Shown piece after piece: positions 24,568 to 33,388 of a stretch of 34,251 bases of DNA (position 1 is its first letter; each line of letters opens with the position of its first letter). A model generated the notes under the pieces. It saw only the letters and a program-made list of their open reading frames with translations. It did not search any database and was not told the origin of the DNA. The DNA is from Fidelibacterota bacterium. Lineage in GTDB: Bacteria; Fidelibacterota; Marinisomatia; Marinisomatales; UBA1611. Location of the stretch: positions 1 through 34,251 of the forward strand of contig DTUG01000179.1 in NCBI GenBank assembly GCA_012964275.1, read 5' to 3'. Both the position numbers and the translations under genes were made by a program.

Positions 24568-26675
24568 TGGAAACAGGTACAACTACATTTCATAGTATTG
24601 GGACAACCGCTGATTGGGTAGTAATGGTGGTATATTTCATATCCATTATGCTATTTGGAACCTATTTTGGCCGGTATACCAAAACGACGTCCGATTTCTT
24701 TTTTGGTGGTCGCCGATTTTCTTGGTGGTTGATCACCATGTCTATTGTGGCAACCGGTGTAGGAAGCCATAGTTTTGTAAAATATTCTGCGAAAGGGTTC
24801 GAGCATGGTATCTCCTCATCCATGACCTATTTGAATGACTGGTTCTTTGTGCCTTTTTTTATGTTTGGCTGGCTGCCGATCCTTGTTTATTCCAAAGTTC
24901 GCTCCATTCCGGAGTATTTTGAAAAACGGTTCAGTCCTTCAGCGCGATTCCTGGCTACAATTCTACTGCTCCTTTATATGGTCGGGTATATTGGGATCGG
25001 ATTTCTAACTTTGGGTAAAGCGCTAATACCCATGTTGCCGGAAGCGTTCACTGTTTTTGGCATGACCATACCAGTAACCTTAATGGGGGCCATAATTATA
25101 ATCGCTGTCATCACTGGCGCTTATATTACTTTTGGTGGTCAAACAGCTGTGATCTTTACCGACTTATTGCAGGGATTTATACTCCTGTTTGCAGGTTTTA
25201 TATTGTTTATTCTAGGGATATCATATCTGGGCGGGTTTGAGATATTTTGGAAACTGTTGCCTGTGGAGTGGAAACTGCCTCTTGCAGATTTTAACCAGCC
25301 ACCCAACTTTAATTTTGTAGGAATATTCTGGCAGGATGCTATCGCAGGATCCATCGGGTTCCTCTTCATGAACCAAGGACTGATTATGAGATTCATGGCG
25401 TGTAAGAGTGTGAATGAGGGTAGGAAAGCTGCGGCAGTGAATATCCTTTTTGTGCTACCTCTTTCTGCCATTGTGGTTGGGAACGCAGGTTGGGTCGGAA
25501 AAGCTATTTCCGTGGCTGATCCTTCTATTGTTGCACCCACTACATCGCCTGACCAGATCTTTGTAGTTGTTGCCAATATAGTTTGCAGTCCCGGAGTGTT
25601 TGGTTTTGTTATGGCAGCACTTACAGCTGCCCTCATGAGTACAGTAGACACACTGATCAATGCAACCGCTGCGATTTTTATCAATGACGTCTATCGTCCA
25701 ATAAAACGTTTAATGGATACGAATGCCAAAGGAAACAAATTAGAGGATAAACAGGAATTATTTGCTGCCAGATTATCATCCATTGCAATCACCGCTCTCG
25801 GTGTGGCTGCTGTGCTGGCGTTTAAAAATTTCCCAACGGTTTATGAAGCTCACGGTTATTTCCATTCAACACTGACGCCACCCCTGGTAGTGGCTATTTT
25901 CATGGGTGTGTTCTGGAAACGATTTTCCCCAGCAGGCGTGATCACAACATTTGTAGGAGGTGTGGCACTGATGATTCTTGGTGCACGGTATCCCGGGGTT
26001 TTTATTGCCCCGTTTGATCATGGAATTACAATGAATCCAGATCGACCTTATTCTTATATACGTGCATTATATAATATCCTGGCTTGCACAGGAGTAGGTG
26101 TTTTAGTTACCTGTACCACATCTCTCCAGGAATGGGTCGTAGCGTGGTTTAAATCTAGACCATCGGGGCGAACAGAAATGATAGGTCTGTCGGGTTTTTC
26201 AACCTTTGCTTTTATATTGATCCTTTTTAATGGTGCCGATCTTTTCCTGCAGGTCATTTCTGTAATGATAGTCATAATACTAGTTCCGACAATTGTTGGA
26301 TATTTTGTTTCTTACAATAAACAAACTGCGACAGAAGGTCTCACGTCATGGTCTATAGATAAAGCGAGAGCTATGTTTAAAGGTTCAGATCCAAACGATA
26401 AAATTGGAGCAGTAATTCAAGTAAAGTTCAAGGTGATTGAAGGCGATGGAACAAACATCATGTTTTCGGAAAGCGATATGGATCGTATGGCTGCAAAACC
26501 AGGTGATCTTGTATATCTTTCTGATAAACGGAAGTGGCTGGGCGGTTTAAAGTCAATTCATTCTGTGTATGGTAAACCGCATCAAGATGATGAAATTGTT
26601 TATTTAGATGATGGTCAGGTGGCACAAGGACTGTTTGATCATGGACGTACTTTAACTGCAGAAAAAGAAATGTAA
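24567..26675 (+). CDS. sodium:solute symporter family (SSS) transporter with C-terminal extension
   Basis: A 702-residue inner-membrane transporter of the SSS/LeuT-like fold with roughly 13 predicted helices. Family features include the first-helix region VVMVVYFISIMLFGTYFGRY, FFFGGRRFSWWLITMSIVAT (about 44-63), VRSIPEYFEKRFSPSARFLA (110-130) and the central ALTAALMSTVDTLINATAAI (about 350-370), which contains the helix-8 residues that contribute to the sodium site. After the last helix it carries about 100 extra cytosolic residues (from SWSIDKARAMFKGSDPNDKI to EKEM) with a small beta-rich look. The substrate is unknown. Position just before the tryptophan-catabolic genes suggests an amino acid, but 237 bases and a terminator-like hairpin separate them. 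Confidence 0.93.
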   Translation: METGTTTFHSIGTTADWVVMVVYFISIMLFGTYFGRYTKTTSDFFFGGRRFSWWLITMSIVATGVGSHSFVKYSAKGFEHGISSSMTYLNDWFFVPFFMFGWLPILVYSKVRSIPEYFEKRFSPSARFLATILLLLYMVGYIGIGFLTLGKALIPMLPEAFTVFGMTIPVTLMGAIIIIAVITGAYITFGGQTAVIFTDLLQGFILLFAGFILFILGISYLGGFEIFWKLLPVEWKLPLADFNQPPNFNFVGIFWQDAIAGSIGFLFMNQGLIMRFMACKSVNEGRKAAAVNILFVLPLSAIVVGNAGWVGKAISVADPSIVAPTTSPDQIFVVVANIVCSPGVFGFVMAALTAALMSTVDTLINATAAIFINDVYRPIKRLMDTNAKGNKLEDKQELFAARLSSIAITALGVAAVLAFKNFPTVYEAHGYFHSTLTPPLVVAIFMGVFWKRFSPAGVITTFVGGVALMILGARYPGVFIAPFDHGITMNPDRPYSYIRALYNILACTGVGVLVTCTTSLQEWVVAWFKSRPSGRTEMIGLSGFSTFAFILILFNGADLFLQVISVMIVIILVPTIVGYFVSYNKQTATEGLTSWSIDKARAMFKGSDPNDKIGAVIQVKFKVIEGDGTNIMFSESDMDRMAAKPGDLVYLSDKRKWLGGLKSIHSVYGKPHQDDEIVYLDDGQVAQGLFDHGRTLTAEKEM

Positions 26676-26718
26676 AACACTTTTATTCTTTCAAATACTT
26701 TTTCAAATTAATTGTGAG

Positions 26719-26750
26719 AGAAATTGGCAAATTTCTTGAAATTATTTTTT
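26719..26750 (+). terminator. possible AT-rich intrinsic terminator after the symporter gene
   Basis: AGAAATT (26719-26725) and AATTTCT (26730-26736) form a perfect seven-pair stem around the tetraloop GGCA. A run of six T follows at 26745-26750, eight bases beyond the stem. The stem is mostly A-T and the T-run is not immediately adjacent, so termination strength is doubtful. Confidence 0.33.
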
Positions 26751-26755
26751 ACACA

Positions 26756-26804
26756 CCTGACTAACATCCTCTTAAATAAACCACATTTGAAAGGATCGGT
26801 CAGG
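26756..26804 (+). promoter_or_regulatory. long imperfect inverted repeat upstream of the tryptophan dioxygenase gene
   Basis: Three stacked complementary blocks form one 49-base hairpin: CCTGAC (26756-26761) with GTCAGG (26799-26804), ATCCT (26766-26770) with AGGAT (26792-26796), and TTAAAT (26772-26777) with ATTTGA (26785-26790, one G-T pair), closing a seven-base loop. It could be an RNA structure in the operon leader or a DNA operator. A weak promoter match TTTACA (26748-26753) / TTAAAT (26772-26777) would place the -10 inside it, which favours an operator. Confidence 0.45.
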
Positions 26805-26828
26805 ATCTTATTTGAAGGAGTAAAAGTA

Positions 26829-26852
26829 ATGTTGTGCACCCGGCATAAGTAA
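26829..26852 (+). CDS. possible seven-codon leader ORF before the tryptophan dioxygenase gene
   Basis: ATG to TAA encodes MLCTRHK. It is preceded by GAAGGAG (26814-26820), eight bases before the ATG, a better ribosome-binding site than any I see before the tryptophan dioxygenase start at 26913. It contains no tryptophan codon, so classic Trp attenuation is not indicated. It may be a chance ORF; the Shine-Dalgarno is the only support. Confidence 0.22.
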   Translation: MLCTRHK

Positions 26853-26912
26853 ATTTTAAGATGAATTTGTGATTGAATTTTCTTAATAAATTGCGCACAT
26901 AATTTTCCACAA

Positions 26913-28016
26913 ATGAAAAAGCAAGTCCCACCTCAGTATTACCATGATTACTTAAACTTAGAAAACCTTCTGACTAGCCAGAAATTGTTAAGTGAGAAAA
27001 TTGGCCAGAAGGCACATGATGAAATGCTCTTTATTATTATTCATCAGGTATATGAGCTCTGGTTTAAACAGATCTTGTTTGAATTAGATTCTATTATTAG
27101 AGCATTCGACCGGGACGTTATCCGAGAATCACATATCGGTATTGCAGTTAGTCGGTTGAACCGGATCATTGAAATTCAGCGTATTCTCATTGACCAAATC
27201 CAGGTTTTGGAGACGATGACTCCCATGGACTTTCTTGATTTTCGTGATTTGCTTACGCCCGCATCCGGCTTCCAGAGTATTCAATTTCGTCTCATCGAAA
27301 ATAAGTTGGGACTGAAAGCTGACAGCAGATATGAATACGGACGTCGCGATTATAAATCACAGATGCATGATGAACATCAAATGATCCTTAAAAAATCAGA
27401 GGCTTCCTCATCGCTCTTTGAATTGGTTGAACGTTGGCTTGAACGCACACCATTCCTGGTTTTTGAAGACTTCAATTTTTGGGAACAGTATCGTTCAGCT
27501 GTAGATAAAATGTTAGCCAGTGATCGCGAGATCATTTTAGAGAATAATACACTCTCGAATAAAGAGAAAAAAACCCACCTGAAAGAATATGAAAATACGG
27601 AAATTATGTTTGACGCTGTATTCGATAAAAAAAAGCATGATGATCTGGTCAATAAGAGCGAAAGGCGCCTTTCTCATAAGGCAACACAAGCTGCATTACT
27701 GATCCTTCTGTATCGCGATCGCCCCATTCTACATAACCCATACAAGTTATTGAACAAACTGATGGATGTGGATGAATTGTTGACCACTTGGCGCTATCGA
27801 CACACACTGATGGTGACCAGAATGATTGGCCGTAAAATTGGTACGGGTGGATCAACGGGTTCTTCCTACCTGAAAGAAACTGCAGAGAGACATAGAATTT
27901 TTGCCGATTACGGAAATTTGACTACATTTCTAATCCCCAGATCATCATTACCTAAATTGCCCGATGAAATAATAAGAAACTTGGGTTTTTATTATAATTC
28001 AAATGCACATAAATAA
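26913..28016 (+). CDS. kynA: tryptophan 2,3-dioxygenase
   Basis: A 367-residue heme dioxygenase opening the indole ring of L-tryptophan to N-formylkynurenine. The N-terminus has YYHDYLNLENLLTSQKLLSE and MLFIIIHQVYELWFKQILFE, with the active-site His44. RDLLTPASGFQSIQFRLIEN (111-130) includes the substrate-carboxylate arginine. The heme ligand is His297 in YRHTLMVTRMIGRKIGTGGS. At 367 residues it is longer than the usual roughly 280-residue proteobacterial enzyme and close to the eukaryote-like length; the extra residues lie in the middle (about 200-255, a charged stretch rich in Lys and Glu). First gene of the kynurenine operon; it ends directly against the next start. Confidence 0.96.
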   Translation: MKKQVPPQYYHDYLNLENLLTSQKLLSEKIGQKAHDEMLFIIIHQVYELWFKQILFELDSIIRAFDRDVIRESHIGIAVSRLNRIIEIQRILIDQIQVLETMTPMDFLDFRDLLTPASGFQSIQFRLIENKLGLKADSRYEYGRRDYKSQMHDEHQMILKKSEASSSLFELVERWLERTPFLVFEDFNFWEQYRSAVDKMLASDREIILENNTLSNKEKKTHLKEYENTEIMFDAVFDKKKHDDLVNKSERRLSHKATQAALLILLYRDRPILHNPYKLLNKLMDVDELLTTWRYRHTLMVTRMIGRKIGTGGSTGSSYLKETAERHRIFADYGNLTTFLIPRSSLPKLPDEIIRNLGFYYNSNAHK

Positions 28017-28436
28017 ATGACTGATTCTGTAAACTCAGATAAAGCTCCGGAACCAGTTGGCCCATACCCTCATGCCAGGAAAGTAGGCAACCTGCTTTTT
28101 CTATCTGGTGTTGGTCCGCGCAAACCCGGCATGAAAACAATACCGGGGGTTGAATTAGATAAAAGTGGAAATATTCTTTCCTACAATATAGTCGATCAAT
28201 GTCGGTCAGTGTTTGAAAATGTACGCAACATTTTGGAAGATGCAGGGAGCCATTGGGACAATCTTGTAGATGTAACCGTATTTTTAACGAATATGAAAAA
28301 TGATTTTCCAGTTTATAATCAGATATATGCAGAATATTTCAAAAATAATCAGCCTTGCCGTACGACAGTGGAAGTAACTGCGTTACCAACACCGATAGCT
28401 ATTGAGCTTAAATGTATTGCAACCATTAGGAAATAG
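28017..28436 (+). CDS. RidA-family deaminase, probable 2-aminomuconate deaminase
   Basis: A 139-residue RidA/YjgF/UK114 protein. The opening DKAPEPVGPYPHARKVGNLL and FLSGVGPRKPG match the subgroup known as 2-aminomuconate deaminase (AmnD/NbaF), which removes ammonia from 2-aminomuconate in the lower kynurenine/2-nitrobenzoate route. The conserved arginine of the family is in CRTTVEVTALPTPIAIELKC. It abuts kynA with no gap and precedes the 3-hydroxyanthranilate dioxygenase by two bases, which supports the pathway role over a generic enamine deaminase. The enzyme that would make its substrate, the semialdehyde dehydrogenase, is not in this window. Confidence 0.85.
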   Translation: MTDSVNSDKAPEPVGPYPHARKVGNLLFLSGVGPRKPGMKTIPGVELDKSGNILSYNIVDQCRSVFENVRNILEDAGSHWDNLVDVTVFLTNMKNDFPVYNQIYAEYFKNNQPCRTTVEVTALPTPIAIELKCIATIRK

Positions 28437-28438
28437 AC

Positions 28439-28954
28439 ATGGGTTTAAATCTGCCTATTAATTTTAGACATTGGATCCGGGATAATCGCCATCTCTTAAA
28501 ACCGCCTGTAGGCAATCAGGTTGTGTATAATGGCACTGATTTTATGATTATGGTTGTAGGTGGTCCTAATTCCCGGAAAGATTACCATGTGGATCCCGTT
28601 GAAGAATTTTTCTATCAATTGGAAGGAGATATGCTCCTAAAAGTCATAGAAGATGGTTCCCGGGAAGACATCCCCATTAAAGAAGGTGAAATTTTCTTAT
28701 TACCTCCGAATGTTCCCCATTCACCTCAACGTTTTGAAAGTACTGTTGGTCTTGTTATCGAATACAAAAGGGAGGATGGTGCACTGGATGGATTCCAATG
28801 GTATTGCGACACCTGTGACAAACTGCTTTATGAAGAATTTTTTGTTTTAACAGATATTGTTGCCCAACTGCCGCCATTATTCCAAAAATACTGGGATACG
28901 CTAGAATATAGAACTTGTAATCATTGCGGTTCGGTGCAGGATCCGCCTAACTGA
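28439..28954 (+). CDS. nbaC: 3-hydroxyanthranilate 3,4-dioxygenase
   Basis: A 171-residue cupin dioxygenase converting 3-hydroxyanthranilate to 2-amino-3-carboxymuconate semialdehyde. Iron ligands are His50 and Glu56 (DYHVDPVEEFFYQLEG) and His94 (LPPNVPHSPQRF), one position off the Cupriavidus enzyme numbering. The C-terminus keeps the rubredoxin-like metal site of the bacterial form with Cys123, Cys126, Cys160 and Cys163 (CDTC and CNHC). Length is typical of bacterial enzymes. The next gene acts directly on its product. The symbol follows bacterial usage; haaO is an equivalent name. Confidence 0.96.
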   Translation: MGLNLPINFRHWIRDNRHLLKPPVGNQVVYNGTDFMIMVVGGPNSRKDYHVDPVEEFFYQLEGDMLLKVIEDGSREDIPIKEGEIFLLPPNVPHSPQRFESTVGLVIEYKREDGALDGFQWYCDTCDKLLYEEFFVLTDIVAQLPPLFQKYWDTLEYRTCNHCGSVQDPPN

Positions 28955-28963
28955 TTCCAATAT

Positions 28964-29977
28964 TTGAGAATCGATATCCACACTCATATTCTGCCGAAAG
29001 AATGGCCTGACTTAAAAAAGAAATATGGTTATGGCGGCTGGATTCACTTAGATCATCATAAAACAGGCTGTGCCCGCATGATGAAAGATAACCAGTTTTT
29101 TAGGGAAGTAGAGTCTAACCTGTGGGATCCAGAAATCCGGGGCAATGAATGTGATAATTATGGTATAGATATTCAGGTTCTCTCCACTGTGCCGGTGATG
29201 TTCAGTTATTGGGCGAAACCAGAGCATGGCCTTGATCTGTCCAAGCTGTTAAATGATCATATTGCATCAATAGTTGCTGATCAGCCAAGGCGTTTTATCG
29301 GTTTGGGGACATTACCAATGCAGGAACCATCTTTAGCCGTATCTGAATTGGAACGCTGTGTAAAAGAGCTTGGTTTAGTAGGCGTTCAAATTGGGACCAA
29401 TATAAATGGTATGAATCTTAGCGATGATTCGTTATTTGAAGTGTTTGAATCAGCTGAGTCTCTAAACGCCGCAATTTTCATTCATCCATGGTATATGATG
29501 GGTGAAAAGGATATGATTCAATATTGGTTGCCATGGCTTGTCGGTATGCCTGCAGAAATATCCAGGGCCATCTGTTCCATGATTTTTGGCGGAATATTTG
29601 AAAGATTACCCAATTTGCGAGTTGCTTTTGCCCATGGTGGTGGGGCGTTTCCAGCAACGATTGGACGTATTGATCATGGCTTTAGTGTCAGGCCGGATCT
29701 TTGCGCTGTTGATAATGATAAACTTCCTTCTACCTATCTGGGAAAATTCTGGGTGGACTCCCTATTGCATGACAGAACTGCCCTATCATACATCATCAGT
29801 AAAGTCGGTATGGAGAAAATTGCTTTGGGCACTGATTATCCATTTCCTCTTGGAGAACTTGAGCCGGGATCGTTAATTGATGAAATGGAAAATCTTTCAG
29901 CGGATAACAAAGATATGCTTTATTGCAGAAATGCATTAAACTGGCTAGGGCTTGACAATAATTCGTTTTTGAAATGA
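28964..29977 (+). CDS. nbaD: 2-amino-3-carboxymuconate-6-semialdehyde decarboxylase (ACMSD)
   Basis: A 337-residue amidohydrolase-fold decarboxylase that diverts ACMS to 2-aminomuconate semialdehyde rather than letting it cyclise to quinolinate. Zinc ligands are His6 and His8 in IDIHTHILPKEWP, the His of AAIFIHPWYMMG, and the late Asp of LGTDYPFPLGE. FAHGGGAFPATIGRIDHGF is a strong ACMSD match. The start is a TTG at 28964, nine bases after the previous stop; I see no better in-frame start and no strong Shine-Dalgarno. The presence of this gene implies full catabolism of tryptophan rather than NAD synthesis. Its stop overlaps the next ATG by four bases (ATGA). Confidence 0.95.
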   Translation: MRIDIHTHILPKEWPDLKKKYGYGGWIHLDHHKTGCARMMKDNQFFREVESNLWDPEIRGNECDNYGIDIQVLSTVPVMFSYWAKPEHGLDLSKLLNDHIASIVADQPRRFIGLGTLPMQEPSLAVSELERCVKELGLVGVQIGTNINGMNLSDDSLFEVFESAESLNAAIFIHPWYMMGEKDMIQYWLPWLVGMPAEISRAICSMIFGGIFERLPNLRVAFAHGGGAFPATIGRIDHGFSVRPDLCAVDNDKLPSTYLGKFWVDSLLHDRTALSYIISKVGMEKIALGTDYPFPLGELEPGSLIDEMENLSADNKDMLYCRNALNWLGLDNNSFLK

Positions 29978-30765
29978 AGTGTAACGTAAAAGTGGGTCAT
30001 CGGTGGTTTGAATATGAATCCACACAGTTTCAAGATGTATCCATTCCCCTGGACTTTAAAGGACCTCAGGTAAATTTCTTTAGTGTTGATCATGCATCGG
30101 CATCGCCTTACAGAAGTGAAAACGTCATTGGTGATACTGTTCAGGGAGGTGGGTGCAATTTTGATACAATTACTTTCATACCCCATTGTTGTGGAACCCA
30201 TACGGAATGTGTTGGCCATATTGTAAATGATGATGTTTATATCAATGACATTTTACCAGACACATTGGTTCCTGCATCCCTCGTGTCTATTGAAACAATA
30301 AAAAAAAATAGTAGCAGTGATCAAATTATTCCAATGGACAAACTGGAATCGGAATTGTTGTCTCTAGACGATGAATTTAAATCCGCTTTGGTTATACGAA
30401 CCTTGCCGAATTCGGAAACAAAACTATCAGCAAGCTATGATGCTGACAACTTACCTGCCTATTTAGAGAAAGGTACGATGGAATTAATCATTGAACATGG
30501 CGTAGATCATCTGCTGGTTGATTTGCCTTCTATTGATAGAGCTTATGATGAAGGAAGATTGGATTGCCATCATCTTTTCTGGGGATTACCTAGAGGATCG
30601 CATAACTTGGATGGCATTGAACCTTCCCATAGAACAATTACCGAGTTGATTTTTGTACCCAATATTATAAAAGATGGCAGGTATCTGTTGCAGTTGCAGA
30701 TCACTAATTTTATACGTGATGCGGCACCCAGCCGGCCGCTGTTGTTTTCTATTGTTGAAAAATGA
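29974..30765 (+). CDS. kynB: kynurenine formamidase, cyclase family
   Basis: A 263-residue cyclase-family hydrolase likely converting N-formylkynurenine to kynurenine. The metal motif, usually HxGTHxDxPxH, reads HCCGTHTECVGHI here: His71, His76, Glu78 and His82, with Glu in place of the usual Asp ligand. The N-terminal half carries roughly 40 more residues than standard KynB of about 210. The subfamily difference leaves some doubt about substrate. The location between ACMS decarboxylase and kynureninase in an otherwise complete operon makes the assignment likely, since this is the only formamidase candidate here. The stop overlaps the kynureninase ATG by four bases. Confidence 0.82.
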   Translation: MKCNVKVGHRWFEYESTQFQDVSIPLDFKGPQVNFFSVDHASASPYRSENVIGDTVQGGGCNFDTITFIPHCCGTHTECVGHIVNDDVYINDILPDTLVPASLVSIETIKKNSSSDQIIPMDKLESELLSLDDEFKSALVIRTLPNSETKLSASYDADNLPAYLEKGTMELIIEHGVDHLLVDLPSIDRAYDEGRLDCHHLFWGLPRGSHNLDGIEPSHRTITELIFVPNIIKDGRYLLQLQITNFIRDAAPSRPLLFSIVEK

Positions 30766-32015
30766 ATTTTCAAACAACGGAAGAATTCGCAAAACAACTG
30801 GATCGTAAAGATCCACTTCGTAAGTACCGTTCCAGATTTCATATTCCGCATCGGGATGACAAGGATGTCATTTATTTTTGCGGGAATTCATTGGGCTTGA
30901 TGCCCAAGACGACTGAAGAATATTTGAATAGGGAATTAGCTGTTTGGAAGCAAGATGGCGTTCTGGGAAACCACACCCGCTGGGAACCGTACCATGAACA
31001 TGTAACTGAGTCAACAGCAAGATTGGTAGGAGCACAACCTTCGGAAGTTGTTGTCATGAATGCTTTGACAGTGAACATTCATTTACTGCTCGTTTCATTT
31101 TATCAACCGACAGAAGATAGATTTAAAATCATCATCGAAAAAGGTGCTTTCCCTTCCGATCGGTATGCGGTGGAATCGCAAATAAAATTTCATGGTTTTG
31201 ACCCAGATAATGCATTAGTGGAACTAGAGCCGCGTAGTGGTGAAAGATGTCTGCGTACCAATGATATTTTAAATACACTTAGGGAAAACGAAAACACTGT
31301 TGCAACCATTATGATTGGTGGAGTTAACTATTATACCGGTCAGGCTTTTGATATGGGCAAAATCACAGAGACAGGACGAGAATGTGGTGCGAAGGTCGGT
31401 TTCGACCTAGCTCATGCTGTAGGAAATTTGCCGTTAAGTTTACATGAATGGGGTATGGATTTTGCAGCTTGGTGCAGTTATAAATATCTCTGCGCTGGTC
31501 CTGGAAGTCCTGGAGGCATTTTTGTTCACGAACGCCATGGCAGTTGGGATGGTCCTCGTTTTAATGGTTGGTGGGGACATGATAAAAACACCCGCTTCAA
31601 TATGGACCCGGATTTCATTTCTACCAAAGGAGCAGAAGGGTGGCAGATCAGTAATGCCCCCATTTTAGGATTAGCCTGTTTGCGGTCATCGATGGAGATT
31701 ATAAATGATATCGGTATGTTGGCATTACGGATCAAAAGTGAAGAATTAACAGCTTATATGGAGTATCTACTGAATCAATTGGGTGACTCTCTAAAGATTA
31801 TTACACCATCTGATCCAGCTCAACGGGGCTGTCAGTTATCTGTGGTTATGAATAATTCCGGTAAACAAGTATTTGAAAAATTGAAAGTAAAAAATGTTAT
31901 CTGCGACTGGCGAGAACCCGATGTTATACGGCTCGCCCCAAAACCACTTTATAACTCATTCTCTGAAGTCTATCAATTTGTTGAAATATTGAGATCCATT
32001 CTGCAAACCAGGTAG
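30762..32015 (+). CDS. kynU: kynureninase
   Basis: A 417-residue PLP enzyme cleaving 3-hydroxykynurenine (or kynurenine) to 3-hydroxyanthranilate (or anthranilate) and alanine. Family segments are VIYFCGNSLGLMPKTTEEYL (36-55), GHxxR-type GNHTRWEPYHEH (69-80), GGVNYYTGQAFDMGKIT, FDLAHAVGNLPLSLHEWGMD (214-233) and the PLP lysine Lys241 in WCSYKYLCAGPGSPGGIFVH. The tail NVICDWREPDVIRLAPKPLY contributes to the active site. Length is normal. With the monooxygenase next door, 3-hydroxykynurenine is the expected substrate. Confidence 0.97.
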   Translation: MNFQTTEEFAKQLDRKDPLRKYRSRFHIPHRDDKDVIYFCGNSLGLMPKTTEEYLNRELAVWKQDGVLGNHTRWEPYHEHVTESTARLVGAQPSEVVVMNALTVNIHLLLVSFYQPTEDRFKIIIEKGAFPSDRYAVESQIKFHGFDPDNALVELEPRSGERCLRTNDILNTLRENENTVATIMIGGVNYYTGQAFDMGKITETGRECGAKVGFDLAHAVGNLPLSLHEWGMDFAAWCSYKYLCAGPGSPGGIFVHERHGSWDGPRFNGWWGHDKNTRFNMDPDFISTKGAEGWQISNAPILGLACLRSSMEIINDIGMLALRIKSEELTAYMEYLLNQLGDSLKIITPSDPAQRGCQLSVVMNNSGKQVFEKLKVKNVICDWREPDVIRLAPKPLYNSFSEVYQFVEILRSILQTR

Positions 32016-32016
32016 C

Positions 32017-33366
32017 ATGCCTGTTCCGGAAAAAATAGTTCTGATTGGTGCCGGACTAACAGGACCGCTTTTAGCTACATATTTAGCGAAACGTGGTTTT
32101 GAGATTGAAATATTTGAGCGCCGTCCTGACATGCGCACTGAACCTATCGGTGCTGGTCGTTCCATTAATCTTGCTGTTTCATTAAGAGGGGTCCATGCCC
32201 TGAAAGAAGTAGGGTTATTTGAGGAAATTAAAAAGATTTTTATTCCAATGAAGGGCAGAATTATCCATGACTTGAATAATTCTATGCATTTTCTTCCTTA
32301 TGGAAAGGGTGAAAAGGAATTTATTAATTCTGTTTCGAGAGCAGAATTGAATATGCAATTGATGAGCCTTGCTGAAAAAACTGGCAAGGTTAAAATTCAT
32401 TTTGAGCAGCGTTGCTTGGGTATGGATTTTACTAAACGTATAGTGTCTTTTGTTGATGAAGCCAGCCAGGAAAAAAAGTCTCTGAGGAGCGATTGTGTAA
32501 TAGGTACAGATGGTTCTGCTTCCAACTTGCGGTCTTCCATGGAAAGTCTGGAAGGCTATGTATCACGGTTTATTCCACTGGGTCATGGATATAAGGAACT
32601 TTCTATTTCAGCTGATAGTAATGGGGATTTTAAAATGGAACCGCACGGGCTTCATATTTGGCCTCGTGGCAATTATATGCTTATCGCTTTGCCGAATTTG
32701 GATCGTTCATTTACATGTACATTATTTTTTCCAATGAAAGGCGATGTAAGCTTCGAAAGTTTAAAAACAAAATCTCATATAGCATCTTTTTTCGAAGAAC
32801 AATTTCCTGATACAATTGAACTGATGCCGGATGTGGTAGATCAGTATATTTCTTATCCAACCAGTACACTGGGAACTGTCCGGTCTGAGCCTTGGAATGT
32901 AGAAGATATTGCATTGATCATTGGTGATGCTGCCCATGCAATAGTCCCTTTTTTCGGCCAGGGAATGAACGCTGCTTTTGAAGATTGTACAATTTTAAAT
33001 GCAATGATGGATGATTATGAAGATGATTGGAAAAACCTGTTTTCTGATTTTAGTCAACATAGAAAGCTGCATACAGATGCAATCGCCGACATGGCTATGG
33101 AAAATTATATTGAAATGAGGGACCTGGTAAATGACCCTGATTTCTTGCTGGCAAAAGAAGTAGAAAGAGAATTGGAAGAAAAATTTCCTGGAAAATTTAT
33201 TCCCCGTTATTCAATGGTTTCATTCCATCGTATTCCTTATGCTGAAGTATATGCAAGGGGTCGGAAACAGATCACTATCGTGGAAGAATTAATGAAAAAT
33301 TTAAATCAGGTCAGGGATCTGGATATGAAGCGCGCTACTGAATTAATGGCGGATTATAAAGTATAA
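32017..33366 (+). CDS. kmo: kynurenine 3-monooxygenase
   Basis: A 449-residue FAD-dependent aromatic hydroxylase making 3-hydroxykynurenine with NADPH and O2. The dinucleotide fold is at the N-terminus, VLIGAGLTGPLLATYLAKRG (8-27) with IFERRPD. RSINLAVSLRGVHALKEVGL is the Kmo-specific region, and ALIIGDAAHAIVPFFGQGMN is the second FAD motif. It starts one base after kynU and closes the operon. Only 22 bases separate its stop from the converging hydroxylase gene; no hairpin is visible there. Confidence 0.96.
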   Translation: MPVPEKIVLIGAGLTGPLLATYLAKRGFEIEIFERRPDMRTEPIGAGRSINLAVSLRGVHALKEVGLFEEIKKIFIPMKGRIIHDLNNSMHFLPYGKGEKEFINSVSRAELNMQLMSLAEKTGKVKIHFEQRCLGMDFTKRIVSFVDEASQEKKSLRSDCVIGTDGSASNLRSSMESLEGYVSRFIPLGHGYKELSISADSNGDFKMEPHGLHIWPRGNYMLIALPNLDRSFTCTLFFPMKGDVSFESLKTKSHIASFFEEQFPDTIELMPDVVDQYISYPTSTLGTVRSEPWNVEDIALIIGDAAHAIVPFFGQGMNAAFEDCTILNAMMDDYEDDWKNLFSDFSQHRKLHTDAIADMAMENYIEMRDLVNDPDFLLAKEVERELEEKFPGKFIPRYSMVSFHRIPYAEVYARGRKQITIVEELMKNLNQVRDLDMKRATELMADYKV

Positions 33367-33388
33367 AATAATTTAGATTTTATTAGGT

